A stretch of DNA of 64,000 bases from an uncultured Eubacteriales bacterium (GTDB lineage Bacteria > Bacillota > Clostridia > Lachnospirales > Lachnospiraceae): assembly GCA_900539455.1 (NCBI GenBank), contig UQCD01000005.1, forward strand, positions 35,078 to 99,077, given 5' to 3'. The notes under the pieces were generated by a model, which did no database searches, was not told the DNA's origin, and saw nothing but the letters and a program-made list of their open reading frames with translations. A program made the translations under genes and the position numbers. Below, in pieces: positions 8,455 to 16,771 of the stretch (its first letter is position 1; each line of letters starts with the position of its first letter).

Positions 8455-10281
8455 ATGAAATCTTTTTTTAAGAAATCAACTAAAATTGTTTTCGTGACAA
8501 CAATTATTTTTTCTATCTTCATTCAATCCTTTTCACAATTTGCTTTTGCAGCTGCAAATGACAGCAAAAAAGCTTTTAGAGAAGAATTAATACAAATGTT
8601 TAAAACTGGTGATATGAGTACCCACGATGTAGCTGATTATGGTTTTTCTTATAGTGAAATTTCAGCAATCTATAATTCGGTAATAGAAAATGAATGTTTA
8701 GTGGAATATTATTGTGGTGCAAGTATTGTTCAGAGCACTACCCGTTCTGAAAGTGGTGTTATTCAGACCTTTAAGCTTCAAAATATGGATAGTGGCTTTC
8801 TTCCTCGTCTTGAAAAAATGAAGAAAACTATTGCTGCCGCCTTAGCTGGTCTTAATGACAAAATGTCTGAGCTGGAAAAAGCATTATATTTACACGATTA
8901 TTTATTATCAATAGCTACCTATTACAATGGAAATAATCTTATGACTAAAAGTGCTGGCAATCTACTTGCCTATGGAAATGGTGTCTGTCAGGCATATTCT
9001 GACGCTTATATCTTATTATTAAAGCTAAGTGGTATTTCCTGCTCCCATGTTGCCAGCTCCTCTATGCGTCATGTATGGCCAGTTATAAAATTAGACGGAG
9101 AATATTACCACATTGACCCTACCTGGGACGATACCCGTGCAACAAACTCAATTTCCCACAAGTATTTTTTAAGAAATGATGCGGAATTCCAAAGCCTGTC
9201 GCACTATAGCTGGACCAATTATTTTGAAAAAATAAGCTCTGCTTCTAAGCAATATACTGACTGGTTTGTTCACAATATTGAAAGCCTAATGTACTATTAT
9301 GACGGACTTTGGTATTATGAGGACAATAATTCTATTAAAGGCTCAACTATAGATGAAAGTATTTCCTTCATACTTGTAGACGGCTCTGACCAAACAGCAG
9401 CAACCCATATTATAGGAGTTTTTGATGGTATTTTAAAATATTCTCAGGGCAATACTACAAAATCAATAGCCTTAGATAATTTACCAACTGATACTCCTTC
9501 TACTGATTTGTATGATATATATAATATGGCTGATTTTTCTAATTATAAAGCTGGCAATTACAGCCATATTAATGGTGCTTATTCTCCTTTCTATGGAAGA
9601 ATTTGCCTAGAGGATTATGTTTCTGCCTATGAAGGAATTGTTTTAACTGCCAAAATATCCTTGCCAACCTACAAAATTATAATAAGAGAATTAGACAACA
9701 ATAAAAACTTAATTAATTCGGTTATACTATCTGATAAGGATATATATACACCAAAAAGCTATGTAAAATATTTAGGTATTTCCATATATGATGCTGCCTA
9801 TAAACCTATTACCTATGAGTGTTACAAAAAGCTTTTTGAAGCAGGAAATATATTTGTACTATACAGTAATATCCTGCCTTCAGATAAAACTACTGCCTCA
9901 CCTGCACCTGCCTTTAATGACATATATAATATGTCCGATTTTTCTAATTTCAGATACGGCTATTACAATTATTATGATGGAAAATATGGCGAATATTCTG
10001 GCAGGATTTGTCTTAAAGACTACGAAGCAGCCTATACAGGTGCAACCTACACAGCTATATGTTTAGATGACCGTTTTCAGATTTTAGTCAGGGAAATTGA
10101 TGCAAATGGAAAAATGATTGCCTCTCACTCCCTAAAAAATGGCGATAAGTTTACACCTATGGAAAACACAGTAAAGCTTGGAATTTCCATATACAGAAGC
10201 GACTTTGCCGGAATTAGCTATGAGCAGTACAAATCCCTTTATGACAGTGGTTTTTATACAATTTTAGCACTTTCTAAGTAG
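8455..10281 (+). CDS. secreted transglutaminase-like protein with two C-terminal repeats
   Basis: Extracellular protein of 608 residues with a signal peptide (about 1-33, ending F-A-F-A-A-A). Residues about 140-230 form a transglutaminase-like (papain-fold) domain with the triad C178 (G-N-G-V-C-Q-A-Y), H206 (M-R-H-V-W-P) and D221 (H-I-D-P-T-W-D-D). The C-terminus has two homologous units, about 354-471 and 489-605, both opening D-I-Y-N-M-x-D-F-S-N and sharing G-R-I-C-L-x-D-Y and L-G-I-S-I-Y. They are probably surface- or wall-binding modules. The start follows AAGGAGG. The c-di-GMP aptamer upstream suggests a role in the motile/sessile switch, such as matrix cross-linking or surface-protein processing. 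Substrate unknown. Confidence 0.85.
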   Translation: MKSFFKKSTKIVFVTTIIFSIFIQSFSQFAFAAANDSKKAFREELIQMFKTGDMSTHDVADYGFSYSEISAIYNSVIENECLVEYYCGASIVQSTTRSESGVIQTFKLQNMDSGFLPRLEKMKKTIAAALAGLNDKMSELEKALYLHDYLLSIATYYNGNNLMTKSAGNLLAYGNGVCQAYSDAYILLLKLSGISCSHVASSSMRHVWPVIKLDGEYYHIDPTWDDTRATNSISHKYFLRNDAEFQSLSHYSWTNYFEKISSASKQYTDWFVHNIESLMYYYDGLWYYEDNNSIKGSTIDESISFILVDGSDQTAATHIIGVFDGILKYSQGNTTKSIALDNLPTDTPSTDLYDIYNMADFSNYKAGNYSHINGAYSPFYGRICLEDYVSAYEGIVLTAKISLPTYKIIIRELDNNKNLINSVILSDKDIYTPKSYVKYLGISIYDAAYKPITYECYKKLFEAGNIFVLYSNILPSDKTTASPAPAFNDIYNMSDFSNFRYGYYNYYDGKYGEYSGRICLKDYEAAYTGATYTAICLDDRFQILVREIDANGKMIASHSLKNGDKFTPMENTVKLGISIYRSDFAGISYEQYKSLYDSGFYTILALSK

Positions 10282-10328
10282 TCATTTATTTAACCTGATT
10301 ATTAGCCTTTAAATCTCCTTTGCCTTTG

Positions 10329-10357
10329 TTGATTTTTAACCGAAATCATAATATAAT
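10329..10357 (+). promoter_or_regulatory. SigA-type promoter of the B1 gene
   Basis: TTGATT (10329-10334), 17 bases, TATAAT (10352-10357), about 118 bases before the B1 start. Upstream, AAATCTCCTTT (10311-10321) is an exact complement of the B1 ribosome-site region AAAGGAGATTT (10461-10471). Because it precedes the promoter, it could only act on read-through RNA. Confidence 0.65.
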
Positions 10358-10474
10358 TTATCTAAGTAAAAATACCTTGTTAATTCTTGAGCTTTTGTAT
10401 TTTTATACCCTATCAGCTACGCTCAGGAATTACTTACCATTTAAAAGCCTTATTAAAGCGAAAGGAGATTTCTA

Positions 10475-10750
10475 TTGGTTAATTTATCTACTAAAATTAC
10501 ACTTGCAAAAAGGTTTGAGGTTAGCGAAATAGCCGGTGAGAAGGTTATGATTGACTTTGAATCAGGCAAATACTTTATGATAAAAGGAACAGGAAATGTA
10601 ATTTTTGATATGCTTACAGAAAAAATTACAGTATCTGATATTATAGAAACACTCATGGAAAAATATGAGATTAGCCAAACTGACTGCACAAAGGATACTT
10701 TGGCGTTTCTCAATGATTTATACAACAAGAACATAATCAAAATCTTATAG
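10475..10750 (+). CDS. lasso peptide B1 protein (PqqD-like RiPP recognition element)
   Basis: Ninety-one-residue PqqD-family protein. In lasso pathways the stand-alone B1 protein binds the leader peptide and delivers it to the B2 protease. The family pattern is present: E-K-V-M-I-D-F-E-S-G-K-Y-F (about 22-34), then G-x-G-N-V-I-F-D-M-L and I-I-E-T-L-M-E-K-Y. The start is TTG at 10475, seven bases after GGAG; no ATG or GTG start fits. It is separated from its partners: the exporter follows convergently, and cyclase, precursor, kinase and protease lie 4-8 kb away. A PQQ pathway can be excluded, since no other pqq gene is present. Confidence 0.85.
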   Translation: MVNLSTKITLAKRFEVSEIAGEKVMIDFESGKYFMIKGTGNVIFDMLTEKITVSDIIETLMEKYEISQTDCTKDTLAFLNDLYNKNIIKIL

Positions 10751-10792
10751 TTTATATAAAACTTTGTTTTTCATATTTGATTTGATAAAAGT

Positions 10793-10824
10793 AGGAGCTG
10801 TTAAAAAAGTCTTTAACAGCTCCT
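10793..10824 (+). terminator. hairpin downstream of B1
   Basis: AGGAGCTGTTAAA pairs with TTTAACAGCTCCT (12-13 bp) around a short loop. The following bases are only moderately T-rich. It probably terminates or stabilises the B1 transcript. Confidence 0.55.
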
Positions 10825-10922
10825 TATATAATGCCACTTTATTAGAATACCATCTAACAAAAAAGGTCGCAAATGATTTTGTAAATTTCTTTTATGTCAA
10901 CTCCAATACAGCTCTGCTAGTT

Positions 10923-10947
10923 AAGAGCTTTTTACAGCTCTTTTTTT
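10923..10947 (+). terminator. rho-independent terminator
   Basis: AAGAGCT and AGCTCTT form a 7-bp stem around a six-base loop, followed by seven T. It stops plus-strand transcription at the end of the convergent exporter gene. Confidence 0.7.
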
Positions 10948-12631
10948 AATTTATCGCCTCTAGCTTTTTATTTGCTACTAAAAGCTCTCTATCACAAAAT
11001 TGTAGTACTGATTTTCTATGGGTAATAAGCAGGCAGGTAGGTCTTGGTGCTATAGCTCTTATATTTTCCAGCACCTTTAGCTCTGTTTGTTCATCTAAGG
11101 AGGAGGTAGCCTCGTCTAAAATTAAAAATGAAGCCTTTTTCAAAATAGCTCTTGCAATGGCTATTCTCTGTGCCTGCCCCTCCGATATTCCATAGCCCTT
11201 TTCACCTATTTTTGTATCAATTCCTTCTGGCAGATTACATACAAAATCATATGCGCAGGCTGCCTTTAGGGCATCAATAATTTCTTCTCTGGAAGCATCT
11301 GGATTTCCCATCGAAACATTGTAAGCTATAGTTCCAGAAAACAATGTATTTCCCTGTGGAACATAGGATATAAACTCTCTGGAACTGGACTTTGCCTCCT
11401 CACTTTCCCCTTTTCCATTAAAAAATCGCATTGAGCCTTCCTTTGTTGTAATAAAAGACATTATAAGTCTTACTAAGGTGGTTTTACCTACTCCGGATTC
11501 ACCAATTATTGCAACAAATTCCCCTGCTTTAATATTAAAATTCACATTATCTAAAATATTCTCATTTTCATCATAGCCAAAGGTAATATTTTTTGCCTCT
11601 AAGGAAATATCCTTTTTATCTATTACTGTAGCATTTCTTTCCTCCAGCTCAATATCCTGCAGCTCCATAATTCTACCTGCTGATGCTAATATTGCAACCA
11701 GCTTTGGGAGCATGGCAGTTATACTATAAATAGGTGCCTGGATACGATTGACTAAGGTAAGGAATAAACTCATAGTTCCGTAGGTAATAGCCTTTGTGGA
11801 AAGTCTGAAGGCTCCCCAGGCAAATGCCAGTATATAACCTAATTGGAAGCCAATATTTACAGTAGCACTAGCTGCCATTGACATTCTGGCTCCCTTAAAC
11901 ACCCATTTTATTCTTTCGTTTCTAAGCTCCTCAAACCTTTCTACTGAACGCTGTTCGTGGCAGAAGGTTTTGACTATTAATAAATTGGCAAGGCTTTCCT
12001 GCATATAACCTCTATAGGCTGCCTCTGACTCCTGCACCTTAACCTGCAGCTTTTTAATTTTTCTTCCAAAGACAACGCTTCCAAAGGCTGCTATTGGTGC
12101 AATAATTAAGGCTAATAATGCCAGCGTTTTGTCATAATAAAATAATGTAAAAAAGGTTGCAAAAAACTCTATAACTACTGCTACAAGACTAGGAATAATA
12201 GAGGATATTCCCTCTGCAACCGTTCCTGCATCAGAGGTTAATCTGGTCATTAAGTCCCCTGTATGGTACTTTTGTATTTTCCCCCAGTTAGAATGTAGGA
12301 TTTTATCATATACCTGCTTTCTAATTCCAAAGGAAAACTTTTCATTTACAACTACTGTAAACATTGAGGAAAGCAGTCTTGCAATCTGACTTATAATTAC
12401 AACCAACACATATAAAAGCACTGCTGTCACAAAGCTTTTTCCACCTGATGCCTTATCGATTATATGCTTTCCAATAACTGAGGTTACAACTGACACCAAA
12501 GTACCTATACAGCCACACAGCATAATAAGTATAAGTGACGGTATATAAGGCTTTGTATATCTGACAATCCACCTAAAATAACTAGACTGATTTCTCCAGT
12601 CCTTAAAAAAAGCTTTAATTTTTTTTAACAT
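10946..12631 (-). CDS. lasso peptide ABC exporter (D protein), permease-ATPase half-transporter
   Basis: Type I ABC exporter of about 561 residues with an N-terminal six-segment membrane domain (about 25-320) and a C-terminal ATPase. Walker A is G-E-S-G-V-G-K-T-T near 380, the signature is I-S-E-G-Q-A-Q-R near 480 (S-E-G-Q rather than S-G-G-Q), and Walker B is S-F-L-I-L-D-E-A-T. I take ATG at 12631 as the start because GGAG lies six bases upstream; the longer frame would need a TTG inside that ribosome site. D proteins export the mature lasso peptide and give self-immunity. It is 75-90 bases downstream of the sensor kinase on the same strand, so it is probably part of the regulator-kinase operon. 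Confidence 0.86.
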   Translation of the reverse strand: MLKKIKAFFKDWRNQSSYFRWIVRYTKPYIPSLILIMLCGCIGTLVSVVTSVIGKHIIDKASGGKSFVTAVLLYVLVVIISQIARLLSSMFTVVVNEKFSFGIRKQVYDKILHSNWGKIQKYHTGDLMTRLTSDAGTVAEGISSIIPSLVAVVIEFFATFFTLFYYDKTLALLALIIAPIAAFGSVVFGRKIKKLQVKVQESEAAYRGYMQESLANLLIVKTFCHEQRSVERFEELRNERIKWVFKGARMSMAASATVNIGFQLGYILAFAWGAFRLSTKAITYGTMSLFLTLVNRIQAPIYSITAMLPKLVAILASAGRIMELQDIELEERNATVIDKKDISLEAKNITFGYDENENILDNVNFNIKAGEFVAIIGESGVGKTTLVRLIMSFITTKEGSMRFFNGKGESEEAKSSSREFISYVPQGNTLFSGTIAYNVSMGNPDASREEIIDALKAACAYDFVCNLPEGIDTKIGEKGYGISEGQAQRIAIARAILKKASFLILDEATSSLDEQTELKVLENIRAIAPRPTCLLITHRKSVLQFCDRELLVANKKLEAIN

Positions 12632-12718
12632 ATATTTCTCCAACTATACTATTTTCTACCATTAATTTACACAGCCTAAATATTTTTAATTGTTGATTAT
12701 TATAAGGCATTAATTAAT

Positions 12719-13531
12719 TTATCCTTCTTCACATAAAGGAAATTCTATGTAAAATGTAGTTCCATAGAACCTTTCACTTTCACATCTGATATTGCCACCA
12801 CATAGCTCTACAAAGGATTTTGCAATAGCCAGTCCCAGTCCATAGCTTGCTTCAGCTCCCGGTGTTCTTGCCTCCTGTACCTTGTAACAGCGTTCAAATA
12901 TCTTTTCCAGAGCATCACTATCTATACCTATGCCATTATCCTTAACATAAATAACTGCTTTTTGGTTTTCTATTTTTAAGCCCAATATTATTTTATCCCC
13001 ACTATTTGAATACTTTAGTGCATTTGTAAATAAATTATCTAACACTCTTGTTATTTTTTCTGTATCTATATTAATTTCCTGCGTTAAGTTCTCTGGTATT
13101 TCACTAATAATTTTTCTATCTTTATACTTTGGTTCTTCATTTATCATATAAAAATAGTCCTCTAGAAAAAACGCTGCAGGGACTTTTTCCAGCTTTACAT
13201 TAACTATGGCATTATCCAGCCTTGCCATTAAAAATATGTCCTCTATAAGCTTTTCCATTCCCTTACCTCTTTGAAGCATCATTTGCAAGGACTCAAGCAT
13301 ATAATTAACATCTATATTTTTATTATCCTTTTCAAGCTCGCCAATAAGATATTCTAACCTGCCATTAATAGCAGCCAATGGTGCTCTTAAATCATGTGAT
13401 ATGTTTGCAAACATCTCCGAGCGTTTCTCTTCCATATCACTCATTTTTTTATTTGCTATATATAATGCCTTGGCTAATTCGTCTTCTGAGGCAATTACCC
13501 TTGGCATTTCATATTTTCTTTTATTCTCCAT
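12719..13531 (-). CDS. soluble sensor histidine kinase in the lasso cluster
   Basis: Histidine kinase of 270 residues with no membrane segment. A coiled N-terminal stretch leads to the H-box F-A-N-I-S-H-D-L-R-A-P-L with H46. The ATPase part has the N-box (L-D-N-L-F-T-N-A-L-K-Y), G1 V-K-D-N-G-I-G-I and G2 Y-G-L-G-L-A-I-A-K. No PAS, GAF or HAMP domain is visible. The lack of an extracytoplasmic sensor implies a cytoplasmic signal or a partner protein, possibly the exporter encoded just downstream. The start follows AGAAGG. It forms an operon with the response regulator upstream (15-base gap). Confidence 0.88.
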   Translation of the reverse strand: MENKRKYEMPRVIASEDELAKALYIANKKMSDMEEKRSEMFANISHDLRAPLAAINGRLEYLIGELEKDNKNIDVNYMLESLQMMLQRGKGMEKLIEDIFLMARLDNAIVNVKLEKVPAAFFLEDYFYMINEEPKYKDRKIISEIPENLTQEINIDTEKITRVLDNLFTNALKYSNSGDKIILGLKIENQKAVIYVKDNGIGIDSDALEKIFERCYKVQEARTPGAEASYGLGLAIAKSFVELCGGNIRCESERFYGTTFYIEFPLCEEG

Positions 13532-13545
13532 AATATACCTTCTCT

Positions 13546-14235
13546 TTATTTGTTATATCTTATTATATAGCCCTTTGACCAGACAGTTTCTATTAGATTT
13601 TTAAGTCCTGAATAATGGGACAATTTTCTCCTTAATCTGCTAACCTTCATCATTATGCTTTGTCTGTCGTTTTCTATATACACACCCAAAAGCTTTTTGC
13701 CTATCATTTCAAAGGTAACTGTATTATTAATATTTTCTGCTAAAAGCAGCAGCAAATCATATTCATTATTTGAAATATCTATTTCATCTTCAAGATAATA
13801 TACCTTGTGCTTCCTTGTATTTATAGTAAGGGTATCTATAATTATTTCGTCATTATCCTTAGTGTCTGTATTCATTTTACGGATATTTACAGCAATTCTT
13901 GCTGCCAGCTCCCTAAGACTATAAGGCTTTGTAATATAGTCATCCCCACCTAACATAAGTCCCTCTATTTTATCATCCTCTGAATCTTTCCCTGTAAGGA
14001 AAATTACTGGTATATCCTTAATCCTCTTTAGTTTTTTACATAGGGTAAAGCCGTCCATTTCAGGCAGCATTACATCTAAAACAATTAGCTTTATTTCGTT
14101 CTTTTTATTCTTAAAAATCTCAACAGCCTCTAAGGAGCTTTTTGTAGTAATAACCTTATAGTCAAGGTCTTTTAAATAATCTGAATTTGTCTTTAATATT
14201 TCAACATCATCATCTACTAAAAGGATTGTGTCCAT
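13546..14235 (-). CDS. OmpR-family response regulator in the lasso cluster
   Basis: Receiver plus winged-helix DNA-binding regulator. The receiver shows acidic residues in I-L-L-V-D-D-D, the phosphorylation Asp in I-V-L-D-V-M-L-P-E-M, then T and K (F-L-T-G-K and I-T-K-P-Y). The C-terminal domain ends with the usual E-T-V-W-S-K-G-Y-I-I. The start at 14235 gives M-D-T-I-L-L-V-D-D-D and follows AAGGAG by seven bases; the longer frame would begin at a non-ATG codon without a ribosome site. It is first in the regulator-kinase-exporter operon and divergent from the cyclase gene, so it probably controls both directions. That target assignment is inference from position. Confidence 0.88.
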   Translation of the reverse strand: MDTILLVDDDVEILKTNSDYLKDLDYKVITTKSSLEAVEIFKNKKNEIKLIVLDVMLPEMDGFTLCKKLKRIKDIPVIFLTGKDSEDDKIEGLMLGGDDYITKPYSLRELAARIAVNIRKMNTDTKDNDEIIIDTLTINTRKHKVYYLEDEIDISNNEYDLLLLLAENINNTVTFEMIGKKLLGVYIENDRQSIMMKVSRLRRKLSHYSGLKNLIETVWSKGYIIRYNK

Positions 14236-14283
14236 ACTGTTCTCCTTGCCTTGCACTTAAATATTAAAAGCCCATATGTATGG

Positions 14284-14335
14284 ATTATACAACAATTACT
14301 ATACTGATTACAAACAAAAACTTTTATGTTATACT
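14284..14335. promoter_or_regulatory. overlapping divergent promoters sharing one -35 box
   Basis: Plus strand: TTACAA (14308-14313), 16 bases, TATACT (14330-14335), reading into the cyclase gene. Minus strand: the same hexamer read as TTGTAA, 18 bases, TATAAT (complement of 14284-14289), reading into the response regulator. One bound regulator or polymerase could therefore govern both directions. The cyclase leader is about 80 bases. Confidence 0.6.
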
Positions 14336-14423
14336 TACCCCACAAATGTAGATTGCGCATTTCGTAACAAGAATGGCAATTTACTACAGTTTTAATTACA
14401 TCACACAGTAGAAAGGAAAGGTT

Positions 14424-16316
14424 ATGTCTGCTATTTGGGGCGCTATTGCGTTTGACAACAATGTTATTTTAAATTCTAATAAAAATGCTTTACTTGAAGC
14501 ATACAAAGGCTTAAAAATAGATCGTTTTGAGCAAATAAGCCTGCCTAATATATATTTAGGCTGTGGTATACAATATTTTAACTATGAAGCAACAAAAGAA
14601 ATTTTGCCTTACTGTGATGATGAAGTTTATTTTACTGGCGATATTGTTCTAGATAATAGAAATGAGCTTTGCCAGAAATACAATTTAGATACTTCTCTTC
14701 CTGATGGAAGTATTTTTATTATGCTTTATAAAAAATATGGCAATGATATTTTAAATGAATTAGTTGGAGCTTATGCGGCAGCTATTTATTATATTAAAAA
14801 AAATGAGCTTATTTTATTAAATGACGCTGTAGGCGAACGATGTGTTTATTATACAAGATACGAAAATACTGTTTATTTTTCTACCTTATATGAACCTTTG
14901 GCAAAAATAACCAATGCCGAATTTAATGACAACTGGTTTGTAGACTTTCTTTCTATGGACCATATGATTATAAACAGCGACAGCATTTCCACTCCTTATA
15001 ATAATATTTACAGGGTTGCCCCTGCCCACTGCACAGCATTTACACCAATGGCTACTGATGATTTCAGATATTGGAAGCCACTTGATACCTTAGTTCAATG
15101 TAAGGCTAGTGATAAATCTGTTAAAAACAAGTTTATAAGCTTATGTGAAACTGTTACAAGGGATATGCTTAGAACTACAGGTAATGTTTCTATTCAGTTA
15201 AGTGGAGGCTTAGACTCAACTACAGTTGCCCACTTTTTGTGTAAGGAGTTGGAAAAGTCAGGTAAAAGCTTATATTCTTATACCTTTGTTCCCCTAGCCT
15301 CTTACAAAACAGACTCTAGCACCTGTGTAGATAATGAAAAGGCTGATGTTTTACAAACTGTGGATTTTTACAAAAATATTATCCCCTCCTTTATTGATAT
15401 TGAAGGAGTAAACCCTTGGAATACACACAAGCAGCAATTAGACTGCTTTGAAGCACCTTATAAGTCTGTACAAAATGTTTTATGGATCACTAAATGCTGT
15501 GAGCTTGCCTATTCAAATAACTCCAGACTTATGTTTACCGGTGCTTTTGGAAATACCAGTATTTCCTATTCTTCCTCAAAATCCTGCTTTGAGTATATGT
15601 ATATGCACCACAGATATTTTTCTTTTTTTAAGGAATTGTTTGCATTAAGTAACTACACTCATTCCAGCAGGAAAAATATGTTTAAAATAATCAGACAAAA
15701 TTGTAAAGCATATAAAAAGCATAATATTAACCTTAAAAATACTGATTATTCCACCTCCTTTGTTAATAGCAATGCCTTTGCTGCTACAGGCTGTAAGGAA
15801 AGATTAGATAACCTGTACCAAATCTTAAATGGTGCTAATGACTATAATACAGGTCTGGCAGCATATATTATGAATGAATTACCATTTAGACAAATGGGTG
15901 ATGCAGCTACAAAGCGTTCTCTTACTACTGGAGTTTTACAAAGGGACCCTACAAAGGACAAAAGAATTATCGAATTTTGTATATCTTTAAAGCCAACTCA
16001 ATTTTATAAAAATGGAATTGACAGAAGATTAGTCTGCGAATATTTAAAGGAGCTACTTCCTCCTCACATTATTGAAAATACCCGTTTTAAAAGAGGCCGT
16101 CAGAGTGCTGATATTGCATATCGTTTTTCCTTAGACTGGAACAATATACGAAACCAATGGATGAATTTATATAAGGAAAATTTTAACAACCCTTATGTGG
16201 ATTGTAAAAAAGCCTATTATGATTTAAAGGAAAAGCCCGATATTTCCTCTTATAATCGTTTTGAGCTGACCAGACATACTTATACTGCTATGGTTGTAGA
16301 GTTTACAAAATCCTAA
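14424..16316 (+). CDS. lasso peptide cyclase (C protein, asparagine-synthetase-like)
   Basis: Protein of 630 residues with a glutaminase-like N-terminal domain (1-220) and an ATP-pyrophosphatase domain. It adenylates an Asp/Glu side chain of the precursor core and closes the macrolactam ring. The ATP loop is Q-L-S-G-G-L-D-S-T (258-266). Residue 2 is Ser, so the catalytic Cys2 of true asparagine synthetases is absent, as expected for a lasso cyclase. Neighbouring A, K, B1, B2 and D genes support this over AsnB. The start follows GAAAGGAAAGG. A hairpin overlaps its stop codon, and the precursor gene has its own promoter after that. Confidence 0.9.
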   Translation: MSAIWGAIAFDNNVILNSNKNALLEAYKGLKIDRFEQISLPNIYLGCGIQYFNYEATKEILPYCDDEVYFTGDIVLDNRNELCQKYNLDTSLPDGSIFIMLYKKYGNDILNELVGAYAAAIYYIKKNELILLNDAVGERCVYYTRYENTVYFSTLYEPLAKITNAEFNDNWFVDFLSMDHMIINSDSISTPYNNIYRVAPAHCTAFTPMATDDFRYWKPLDTLVQCKASDKSVKNKFISLCETVTRDMLRTTGNVSIQLSGGLDSTTVAHFLCKELEKSGKSLYSYTFVPLASYKTDSSTCVDNEKADVLQTVDFYKNIIPSFIDIEGVNPWNTHKQQLDCFEAPYKSVQNVLWITKCCELAYSNNSRLMFTGAFGNTSISYSSSKSCFEYMYMHHRYFSFFKELFALSNYTHSSRKNMFKIIRQNCKAYKKHNINLKNTDYSTSFVNSNAFAATGCKERLDNLYQILNGANDYNTGLAAYIMNELPFRQMGDAATKRSLTTGVLQRDPTKDKRIIEFCISLKPTQFYKNGIDRRLVCEYLKELLPPHIIENTRFKRGRQSADIAYRFSLDWNNIRNQWMNLYKENFNNPYVDCKKAYYDLKEKPDISSYNRFELTRHTYTAMVVEFTKS

Positions 16317-16330
16317 CAATTATGTTAGGA
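16311..16330 (+). terminator. hairpin overlapping the cyclase stop codon
   Basis: TCCTAAC-aattat-GTTAGGA, a perfect 7-bp stem containing the cyclase TAA. No T-run follows, so it is more likely an mRNA end or processing barrier between cyclase and precursor than a full terminator. Confidence 0.45.
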
Positions 16331-16333
16331 AGC

Positions 16334-16361
16334 TTGCTATTCAAATTTATTTAATTATAAT
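16334..16361 (+). promoter_or_regulatory. promoter of the lasso precursor gene
   Basis: TTGCTA (16334-16339), 16 bases, TATAAT (16356-16361). It allows high independent expression of the precursor relative to the cyclase. Confidence 0.65.
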
Positions 16362-16403
16362 ACTTAGTGTAAATGAAATTGTTTTTAAAAAGGAGCGATT
16401 GTT

Positions 16404-16556
16404 ATGAAACAGAATTGGATTACACCAGAAGTTAGTGAATTAGATATTACAGCTACTGCAAACGGAAATGCACCTTCAATGGATTTCGATGCAGATTGGC
16501 AGCAGGACGAAAACGGAAGATGGTTCCGTCCAGGTGCAGATGTACTTGTTAGCTAA
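16404..16556 (+). CDS. lasso peptide precursor (A protein)
   Basis: Fifty-residue precursor, easily missed because of its length. The ATG follows AAGGAG by about eight bases. The leader has the aromatic-x-x-Pro motif W5-I-T-P8 and L13 recognised by B1 proteins, and Thr18, the conserved penultimate leader residue. Cleavage after A19 would give a 31-residue core beginning N20-G21-N22 with D27 at core position 8 as ring acceptor (8-residue macrolactam). Starting at G21 would instead give a ring at D27 (7) or D29 (9). The tail contains W32, W40, F41 and R42, possible steric plugs, and ends ...V47-L48-V49-S50. The terminal Ser fits the adjacent kinase. The core is long for a lasso peptide. Confidence 0.85.
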   Translation: MKQNWITPEVSELDITATANGNAPSMDFDADWQQDENGRWFRPGADVLVS

Positions 16557-16611
16557 TTACACCTTATAAAAGTATTACTATTTTTTATAAGTCTATAACA
16601 AATACTATTTT

Positions 16612-16682
16612 AATGTCAGGCAAGCTTTTGCATATGCGCTTATGATTTTCTATAAGCCTTTGTATAGATTTTGTCTGGCATT
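16612..16682. repeat. 70-nt hairpin element, copy A
   Basis: Seventy-one bases bounded by AATGTCAGGCAA and TTGTCTGGCATT, which pair over 12 positions with two G-U pairs on the RNA. The interior has a small hairpin (GCTTAT with ATAAGC). Its ends, length and central part resemble the elements at 28600 and 55973. It lies between precursor and kinase and is flanked by T-runs, so it may also end the precursor transcript. A shorter AT-rich stem (16563-16591) precedes it. Confidence 0.7.
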
Positions 16683-16771
16683 ATTTTAAATTAAATTTTA
16701 CATATTTTTCTGGGGTTTTATATATAACTATATTATGATATTAGTAATTTTGTTTTTTTTAAGGAATTTTT

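Noticed and set aside
10475..10750. PqqD as part of pyrroloquinoline quinone synthesis
   Set aside because: No pqqA, B, C or E gene is present; stand-alone PqqD-like proteins are normal RiPP recognition elements.
10764..10949. 61-codon plus-strand ORF after B1
   Set aside because: It spans a terminator hairpin, has no ribosome site and ends in the next terminator's T-run.
14424..16316. Reading the cyclase as a true asparagine synthetase (AsnB)
   Set aside because: Cys2 is replaced by Ser, the usual AsnB C-terminal substrate motifs are not seen, and the gene sits beside lasso A, K, B1, B2 and D genes.
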